A stretch of DNA of 9,144 nt, taken from assembly GCA_007375995.1 (NCBI GenBank), contig VMFK01000030.1, forward strand, positions 1 through 9,144, read 5' to 3'. Under the pieces are notes generated by a model, which did not search any database, had not been told where the DNA came from, and saw nothing but the letters and a program-made list of their open reading frames with translations. The stretch is from Parcubacteria group bacterium Gr01-1014_56 (GTDB taxonomy: Bacteria > Patescibacteriota > Minisyncoccia > Phycocordibacterales > SBAW01). The translations under genes were made by a program, and so were the position numbers. Positions within the stretch are counted from its first letter, which is position 1. Every line of letters starts with the position of its first letter. This document shows, in pieces, positions 4,621 to 9,144 of this stretch.

Positions 4621-6165
4621 ATGAACGTTATTACTAAAATAATCTACGGATTTTTTATCGCGGCGCTCCTTGGCGTGACGGGGCTCTTCTTGGCGTCGCT
4701 TGCACCTATCCCCGGGAACATCGAGGTCAAGATTGTGAAGTCCGGCTCGATGGCGCCAGCAATACCCGTGGGCTCGCTGGTGGTGGTGAAGCCGCAGGCG
4801 AGCTACGCAGTTGGGGAGGTGGTCACCTTTGGCGAGGACTCTGCGCGGCAGATCCCGACTACACATCGTATTGTCTCTATTGAAGGCAGTGGTACAAATG
4901 TCTCGTACCGTGTTAAGGGCGACGCCAACGAGGAGGCCGATCCAGAGTTGGTAAACCCGAACCAGATTATCGGGAAGGTTTTTGTTGCCGTGCCATATGC
5001 TGGGTATGTGCTCGACTTTGCCAAGCAGCCGCTCGGGTTTGCATTGCTTATCGGCGTGCCGGCGGCGCTGATTATCCTTGAGGAGTTGTTAGCGATTGCG
5101 CGCGAGACACGGATACTTATAAAAAAGCGTCGGCGAGCGCGTGCCGGGGGGAGGGAGGACGATGAGGATGCACCGCCTTCTCCAGAAGTGCCCATAAAGC
5201 CCACTTTTATCCGACAAAGAATTACCGACGATATCTTTGTCCCGATGCGTCTTGTAGTTGCCGCGCCTATGCAGAAGGTGTCGGATGAAATCCGTTTGGT
5301 CGGCGGCCGCGATAGGCGTGTCGCATTCTCACTCCTCCTTATATGTATGGTGGGTACTTACACACTCTCAAACGCGGCAGGGGCGACGCTCTCGTACTTT
5401 AGCGACCTTGAAACCTCGGTCGGTAATATCTTTCAAGCGGGGGAGTGGGGGCCTAGCACGCCATCAGCAACGTTTGTAAACGGCAATCCAACTTGCCCAA
5501 GCAAAGGATATGCGCTTGAGGCGAAGATAGACCCTATCGTGCCGGGCGTTACGGTACTCAATGTACCTGACGTTGGCTCGATAACCCTGACCGTTGATGC
5601 TGTTGAGCGATTCTTTGACTGGGTATCGGACTTTGGCATAGACGCGGTTATCGCAAAGGGTGGCCCCAATGCGAATTTATACATATATGATCCGCCTGCG
5701 GAATCGTTTGGCGACACGGGGCTTCACGCACCCTTGGGCGCGGGCCCGGGCGGCACGTTGCCCTTTGGCATTAGTCACGTCTCGTTTTGCTATGACATAG
5801 AAGAAGAGATACAGCCTCTCCTCTTGAACTCGGCGTTCTCGCCGGAGGAGGAAGGAGAGGTGGCGGGTGCTGCGACAGAGGAAGAACCAACGGTTGAATT
5901 AACCGAATCAGTTGTTGAAACAATCCCTCCGCCCGCCGAGGAAACCCCGCCTGCAGAAACTTTAACTGAACCTCCAGCAGAGCCGCCGCAAGAAACTACA
6001 GAACCTGCACCAGCCCTTGAACCAGCTGTCGAGCCCACTCCGGTATCAGAACCCGCTCCTGAACCCACGCCCGAGCCAACATCTGAGCCAGCTCCGGAGC
6101 CCACACCAGCACAAGAGCCGGTATCAGAACCCGCTCCAGCACCAGAGGCCCCGCCCGCAGAGTAA
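4621..6165 (+). CDS. SipW/ER-type signal peptidase I fused to a SipW-class substrate domain and Pro/Glu-rich stalk
   Basis: A 514-aa protein in two halves. The first is a signal peptidase of the SipW/archaeal type: membrane segment 7-28, catalytic Ser43 in SGSMAPAI, His82 in TTHRIV (His replaces the Lys of ordinary bacterial signal peptidases), Asp101 in KGDANEEADP, then a second membrane segment (138-160). A basic, probably cytoplasmic linker follows (KKRRRARAG, 168-176). The second half starts with membrane segment 233-250 running into ATLSYFSDLETSVGNIFQAG (255-274), the motif of SipW-dependent substrates, then an extracellular domain to about 395 with NANLYIYDPP, GLHAPLG and GISHVSFCYD, and a Pro/Glu/Ala-rich tail (420-514). 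Family enzymes are usually about 180-250 aa. The first three genes supply likely substrates. No stop or frameshift separates the halves, though in-frame ATGs at 5245 and 5269 could start the second half alone. The peptidase call is firm; self-cleavage is inferred. Confidence 0.85.
   Translation: MNVITKIIYGFFIAALLGVTGLFLASLAPIPGNIEVKIVKSGSMAPAIPVGSLVVVKPQASYAVGEVVTFGEDSARQIPTTHRIVSIEGSGTNVSYRVKGDANEEADPELVNPNQIIGKVFVAVPYAGYVLDFAKQPLGFALLIGVPAALIILEELLAIARETRILIKKRRRARAGGREDDEDAPPSPEVPIKPTFIRQRITDDIFVPMRLVVAAPMQKVSDEIRLVGGRDRRVAFSLLLICMVGTYTLSNAAGATLSYFSDLETSVGNIFQAGEWGPSTPSATFVNGNPTCPSKGYALEAKIDPIVPGVTVLNVPDVGSITLTVDAVERFFDWVSDFGIDAVIAKGGPNANLYIYDPPAESFGDTGLHAPLGAGPGGTLPFGISHVSFCYDIEEEIQPLLLNSAFSPEEEGEVAGAATEEEPTVELTESVVETIPPPAEETPPAETLTEPPAEPPQETTEPAPALEPAVEPTPVSEPAPEPTPEPTSEPAPEPTPAQEPVSEPAPAPEAPPAE
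6040..6165 (+). repeat. tandem duplication in the Pro/Glu-rich tail
   Basis: The 20-base block CCGGTATCAGAACCCGCTCC occurs exactly at 6040-6059 and again at 6118-6137, an offset of 78 bases (26 codons, in frame). Around it the protein repeats PVSEPAPEP-like units. The spacing indicates expansion of the stalk by tandem duplication or slippage. Confidence 0.7.
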
Positions 6166-6168
6166 TAT

Positions 6169-6183
6169 CAAGGTCGAACCTTG
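6169..6183 (+). repeat. decayed REP palindrome copy 6
   Basis: Arms CAAGGT and ACCTTG around CGA match the core of the palindromes at 135-1349. The outer pairs no longer match (T on the left, G on the right), so only 6 bp remain. It lies four bases after the peptidase stop codon and before the ATP synthase promoter. The orientation is that of copies 2-4. Confidence 0.7.
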
Positions 6184-6203
6184 GTAGATAAAGGGTGTTT
6201 TTG

Positions 6204-6212
6204 TGTTATAGT
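6204..6212 (+). promoter_or_regulatory. extended -10 promoter for the ATP synthase operon
   Basis: TGTTATAGT contains a TG extension and a -10 (TATAGT, 6207-6212) matching the consensus at 5 of 6. No good -35 is found at 16-18 nt. Transcription would start near 6219, so the atpB mRNA would be almost leaderless. An AAGGG at 6215-6219 is too close to the ATG (three bases) to be a normal Shine-Dalgarno. Confidence 0.45.
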
Positions 6213-6222
6213 GTAAGGGTAA

Positions 6223-6996
6223 ATGGAATCCGGGCTGCACATATCGCTCGCCGCAGAGCGGGTGGGGAGTTTATTTGGCTTGCCGATCACAAACACTGTA
6301 GTGACCTCGTGGTTGGTCATCGTTTTTTTATTGCTTGGCGCAATAATTGTGGGCGGGCGCCTCAAGCTCCTCCCAGGTAAGATCCAAAACGCAGTTGAGA
6401 TGCTCTTTGAGTATCTCTTTGGCCATGTCGAGCAGACATTGGGTAGCGAAAAACTTGCTAAGCGCTACTTTCCGCTTATTGCGACTATTTTTGTTTTTAT
6501 TTTAACTGCGAACATGCTCGACTTTTTACCTATCTTTGGCACGTTTACTTTGGTAGAAGGAGGCGAGCACGTGCCGCTTTTCCATGCGGTGTCTACTGAT
6601 CTCAACACCACACTTGCGCTTGCGATCATCTCATTTGTGGCGATCGAACTCTCAGGGATTTTTACACTCGGTGTGTTGAAATACGGCTCAAAATTTGTTA
6701 ATGTGCACGGAGGCGCGATGGGGTTTATCGTAGGGCTGCTCGAGCTTATCGGTAATCTTGCGCGTCTCGTTTCGTTTTCCTTCAGGCTCTTTGGCGCGAT
6801 ATTCGCAGGCGAGGTGCTGCTTATGGTGATAGGCTCGTTTGTGCCGCTCCTCTTACCTGTGCCCTTGATGGCGTTTGAGATGTTTATCGGGCTCCTCCAG
6901 GCGGGCATCTTCGCGATCCTTACACTTGCGTTTATCAAGATCGCGATCGCCGAGCCACACACCTCAACAAGCTCGGCACAAGTGGCAGCGCATTAA
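6223..6996 (+). CDS. atpB: F1Fo ATP synthase subunit a
   Basis: A 257-aa integral membrane protein forming the two proton half-channels beside the c-ring. Family hallmarks are present: NMLDFLPIFG (97-106), STDLNTTLALA (124-134), the essential arginine R188 in SFSFRLFGAIFAGEVL, and LLQAGIFAILTLAFI (224-238), whose Gln226 matches the conserved polar residue of the last helix. Several hydrophobic helices fit the usual membrane topology, and the length is normal. It opens the operon; no atpI is seen upstream, where the fused peptidase gene lies 57 nt away on the same strand. The start at 6223 fits the family N-terminus, and the promoter-like sequence just before it implies a very short leader. 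Confidence 0.95.
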   Translation: MESGLHISLAAERVGSLFGLPITNTVVTSWLVIVFLLLGAIIVGGRLKLLPGKIQNAVEMLFEYLFGHVEQTLGSEKLAKRYFPLIATIFVFILTANMLDFLPIFGTFTLVEGGEHVPLFHAVSTDLNTTLALAIISFVAIELSGIFTLGVLKYGSKFVNVHGGAMGFIVGLLELIGNLARLVSFSFRLFGAIFAGEVLLMVIGSFVPLLLPVPLMAFEMFIGLLQAGIFAILTLAFIKIAIAEPHTSTSSAQVAAH

Positions 6997-7024
6997 AATT
7001 AATTATTAGATAGTCATTTAATTT

Positions 7025-7252
7025 ATGGATATAGAAGTAGCAAAAACACTGGCCATGGCGATCGTCGTAGGGCTCGGCGTGATCGGCCCGGGTATTGGGC
7101 TTGGTCTTTTAGTGGGCAAGGCTTTGGAAGCTATCGGTCGCAACCCTGAAGCGGCGCCGCTGATACAAACTACTATGTATGTTGGTATTGCCGTAACCGA
7201 CGTACTCGCGATCTTTGCGGTCGTGATTGGCTTTATCATCAAATTTACGTAA
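7025..7252 (+). CDS. atpE: F1Fo ATP synthase subunit c
   Basis: A 75-aa hairpin of two membrane helices that forms the rotor ring. Helix 1 carries the glycine motif GPGIGLGLLVG (21-31). The polar loop has GRNPEA (38-43), which contacts the F1 stalk. Helix 2 carries the ion-binding carboxylate at D59 in GIAVTDVLAIF. Most bacteria have Glu here, so Asp is the less common choice, as in E. coli. The usual sodium-binding pattern (Gln in helix 1 with Glu-Ser/Thr in helix 2) is not seen, so protons are the likely ion. No Shine-Dalgarno is visible; the ATG follows an AT-rich leader containing TTATTAG. Length and order in the operon are normal. Confidence 0.94.
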   Translation: MDIEVAKTLAMAIVVGLGVIGPGIGLGLLVGKALEAIGRNPEAAPLIQTTMYVGIAVTDVLAIFAVVIGFIIKFT

Positions 7253-7262
7253 ATGAACTTTC

Positions 7263-7351
7263 TGCAAAACTTCTCGAGAAAAAGTCCTCGGGTCTCCCGT
7301 ATCGCACTAAAAGTGCTCTCGGGCCAGACTATTTTCTCAATAAGTTTTGCA
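7263..7351 (+). other. long imperfect hairpin filling the atpE-atpF gap
   Basis: TGCAAAACTT (7263-7272) pairs perfectly with AAGTTTTGCA (7342-7351). After a 3x3 internal loop, GAGAAAA (7276-7282) pairs with TTTTCTC (7332-7338); after a bulged A, AGTC (7283-7286) pairs with GACT (7327-7330). An inner hairpin follows: CCCG (7296-7299) with CGGG (7320-7323) and GCACT (7304-7308) with AGTGC (7312-7316). At least 30 pairs can form in 89 nt. No T-run follows. It probably sets stability or translation of the c-subunit mRNA against b; a small inverted-repeat element is the alternative. Confidence 0.7.
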
Positions 7352-7363
7352 TCCAGATAATCT

Positions 7364-7804
7364 ATGGAAGGGATTCTCACTACATTTGGCATCGACTGGC
7401 GGCTCCTCCTTATACAGGCGGCCAATTTTGGCATCCTACTCTTCGGGTTGTGGTATTTCCTCTATACACCGATGATGAAAACGCTTGAGGATAGGCGCAA
7501 AAAAGTCTCTCAGGGTGTCCTCGACGCGCAGACTGCCGAGAGGAAGTTGAGTGAGATCGAAGGCGCTCGCGCTTCAGTGCTCGCCAATGCTGGCAAGGAG
7601 GCAGACACTATTCTCTCTCATGCGCAGAGCCGCGCTGGCGCCAAAGAGCGAGAGATGCTCGCACACGCGGAAGTATCAGCAGCGAGTGTACTTTCAGAAG
7701 CTGAGGCACAAGCACACGAAGCCAAGGCTCGGGCAATAAGCGAGAGTAAGGAGGAGGTCGCAAAGCTTATTGTGCTGGGGGTTGAAAAGATGCTCGCCAA
7801 GTAA
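7364..7804 (+). CDS. atpF: F1Fo ATP synthase subunit b
   Basis: A 146-aa peripheral-stalk protein holding F1 to the membrane. A single N-terminal membrane helix (about 14-35, LLLIQAANFGILLFGLWYFL) is followed by the conserved P36 region and a long charged, alanine-rich coiled coil (40-146) rich in E, K, R and A. Family signatures include LEDRRKKVSQ (41-50) and AEAQAHEAKA near the C-terminus. It is slightly short for the family (about 155-165 aa). It begins three bases after the region filled by the hairpin, without a clear Shine-Dalgarno, and ends two bases before atpH, which suggests coupled translation. Confidence 0.93.
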   Translation: MEGILTTFGIDWRLLLIQAANFGILLFGLWYFLYTPMMKTLEDRRKKVSQGVLDAQTAERKLSEIEGARASVLANAGKEADTILSHAQSRAGAKEREMLAHAEVSAASVLSEAEAQAHEAKARAISESKEEVAKLIVLGVEKMLAK

Positions 7805-7806
7805 TT

Positions 7807-8061
7807 ATGATCATTGCCTCTCAATACGCGCGTGCACTCTACTCTCTTGTTAAGGAGAACCCGAAGACTGGAAAAGAATTTCTTACCGGTTTACGCGCAG
7901 CGCTTAAACGCCGCGGGCATGAAAAACTGCTTCCGCAGATATTTACTGAATATAAAAAGTTAGAGGTCGCCGGCGAGCGCCGAGCACAGGCACAAAAGGT
8001 AACACCTGAACGCGAACGCACCCGCATTTTGTTTGAACTCTATAAAAAACTCATCGCGTAA
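7807..8061 (+). CDS. atpH: F1Fo ATP synthase subunit delta, short form
   Basis: An 84-aa protein with the delta N-terminal signature SQYARALYSLV (5-15), followed by predicted helices. Family members are usually about 175-180 aa: an N-terminal helical bundle that caps the alpha subunits and a C-terminal part that binds subunit b. Only the N-terminal domain or less is present here. atpA begins five bases after the stop, so no remnant of a C-terminal half lies downstream and a recent frameshift is unlikely. Position between atpF and atpA supports the call strongly; sequence similarity alone is limited beyond the first 15 residues. Subunit b may contact alpha/delta differently in this enzyme. Confidence 0.82.
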   Translation: MIIASQYARALYSLVKENPKTGKEFLTGLRAALKRRGHEKLLPQIFTEYKKLEVAGERRAQAQKVTPERERTRILFELYKKLIA

Positions 8062-8066
8062 TTAGT

Positions 8067-9144
8067 ATGGCCGATTTTATTGAACAATTTAAAAAAGAGA
8101 TCGCCGGGTTTGTGCCCTCTGAGCGCGCCCAAAACACCGGTACGGTTATCCGTGTTGGCGACGGTGTTGCCGAGGTGGAGGGGCTCCTTGGTGCCGGCAT
8201 GTCGGAGATGGTGCGTTTTGACATTGCCTCCTCAACCACACTAAAAAAAGCGATTGAACATGAGGGTGAGCTCTACGGCGTAATTTTAAACCTCGAGGAG
8301 GAGTCAGTGCGGGTTATTATTTTAGGCGACACAGGCCTTGTGCGCGAGGGGATGACCGTTGTAGCAGTGGGCGAGGTGCTCGCGATCCCGGTTGGGGAGG
8401 CGCTCTTAGGCCGAGTTGTGAGCCCTCTGGGAGAACCCCTCGACGGGCTCGGGGGGATTACAAGTGAGCAAAAAAATGCGATTGAGCGCGAAGCGTACGG
8501 TGTCATCGAGCGCCAGTCGGTGTCTGTGCCGCTCCACACCGGCATCAAAGCACTCGACTCGATAATCCCGATAGGCCGTGGCCAGCGCGAGCTTATCATT
8601 GGCGACCGCTACACCGGCAAAACTACAATCGCGATTGACACTATCCTCAACCAACTAAATGAGCCCCAAGAGTCGCGCCCTGTTTGTATCTATGTCTCTA
8701 TCGGACAAAAAGAGAGCAAGACCGCGCGTTTGGTCCAGCAGCTTAAAGAGGCGGGTGCCATGGAGTATACGATTGTCGTTGATGCAGGTGCTTCGGCTCC
8801 TGCAGCGATGCAATATCTTGCCCCTTTTGCTGGCGCTGCTATCGGCGAGTATTTTATGGACAAAGGCCAGGATGCGCTTGTGATCTATGACGACCTCTCC
8901 AAACACGCCGTCGCGTACCGCGCGCTTTCGCTCCTCCTCCGCCGACCACCGGGCCGCGAGGCATACCCAGGCGATGTGTTTTACCTCCACTCGCGCCTCC
9001 TTGAGCGCGCAGCGCGCCTCTCTAAAGAGAAGGGCGGAGGCTCTCTAACCGCGCTCCCAATTGTCGAGACACAAGAGGGCGATATCTCCGGTTATATCCC
9101 GACCAACGTCATCTCTATCACCGACGGGCAAATATTCCTTGCAA
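8067..9144 (+). CDS. atpA: F1Fo ATP synthase subunit alpha (3' end outside the window)
   Basis: The first 359 residues of the non-catalytic F1 alpha subunit, normally about 500-510 aa. The N-terminal barrel shows TGTVIRVGDGVAEVEGL (29-45), then LGRVVSPLGEPLDG. The nucleotide-binding domain has IPIGRGQRELIIGDRYTGKT, with Walker A at G179-T186, and later VYVS-like and YDDLSKHAVAYR segments, closing at the window edge with SITDGQIFL. The P-loop reads GDRYTGKT where most alpha subunits have GDRQTGKT. The frame stays open to the last base. The ATG at 8067 gives the normal N-terminus (MADFIEQFKKEI) and lies five bases after the delta stop; only AT-rich sequence precedes it. The arginine finger lies beyond the window. 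Confidence 0.95.
   Translation, partial: MADFIEQFKKEIAGFVPSERAQNTGTVIRVGDGVAEVEGLLGAGMSEMVRFDIASSTTLKKAIEHEGELYGVILNLEEESVRVIILGDTGLVREGMTVVAVGEVLAIPVGEALLGRVVSPLGEPLDGLGGITSEQKNAIEREAYGVIERQSVSVPLHTGIKALDSIIPIGRGQRELIIGDRYTGKTTIAIDTILNQLNEPQESRPVCIYVSIGQKESKTARLVQQLKEAGAMEYTIVVDAGASAPAAMQYLAPFAGAAIGEYFMDKGQDALVIYDDLSKHAVAYRALSLLLRRPPGREAYPGDVFYLHSRLLERAARLSKEKGGGSLTALPIVETQEGDISGYIPTNVISITDGQIFLA

Noticed and set aside
7018..7434. 138-codon open frame on the minus strand
   Set aside because: It covers atpE and the start of atpF on the opposite strand and has no recognisable features.
7807..8066. Short atpH as a frameshifted full-length gene
   Set aside because: The alpha subunit starts five bases after the stop with its normal N-terminus, leaving no room for a displaced C-terminal half.

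Overview
The window looks like a piece of a Candidate Phyla Radiation (Patescibacteria, probably Parcubacteria-like) chromosome. This is an inference from gene content and style: a REP-associated transposase with its palindromes, several proteins with the SipW-type signal motif FSDTETSTGN, a compact ATP synthase operon, and starts that mostly lack a Shine-Dalgarno sequence. No rRNA or marker gene is present to confirm it.

Layout. Positions 1-120 hold the divergent start of a minus-strand gene that leaves the window at base 1; its Shine-Dalgarno and a possible promoter are visible. Positions 135-1349 are a mobile-element neighbourhood: a Y1/HUH transposase of the RAYT family (255-962) with five copies of a perfect palindrome (arm CCAGCAAGGT, 3-nt loop, arm ACCTTGCTGG). 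One copy lies just before the start codon, one is in frame inside the gene, and one forms the C-terminal codons. A sixth, decayed copy lies at 6169-6183. Positions 963-1380 carry no gene but hold paired palindromic boxes, a promoter and a leader that can fold extensively.

Positions 1381-6165 form a gene set on the plus strand for an apparent surface fibre or secreted matrix of the TasA/CalY (camelysin) type. There are three paralogous subunits (299, 399 and 322 aa). The second carries a C-terminal SpaA/prealbumin-like domain. The third lacks the usual signal motif and has a low-complexity tail. They are followed by their likely processing enzyme, a SipW/ER-type signal peptidase. That peptidase is unusual: after its catalytic half it contains a second transmembrane segment with its own SipW-class substrate motif (YFSDLETSVGN), an extracellular domain and a long Pro/Glu/Ala stalk, so protease and substrate appear fused.

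Positions 6223-9144 are the start of the F1Fo ATP synthase operon in the usual order: a (atpB), c (atpE), b (atpF), delta (atpH), alpha (atpA, cut by the window end). Points of note are a long imperfect hairpin filling the atpE-atpF gap, an Asp rather than the commoner Glu as proton carrier in c, a delta subunit of only 84 aa, and a Tyr in the alpha P-loop where Gln is usual.

How it fits together: the peptidase is expected to release or mature the three subunits at the membrane so that they assemble outside the cell, with its own C-terminal half possibly processed the same way and acting as anchor or cap. The ATP synthase operon follows on the same strand after 57 nt, with its own promoter-like sequence.
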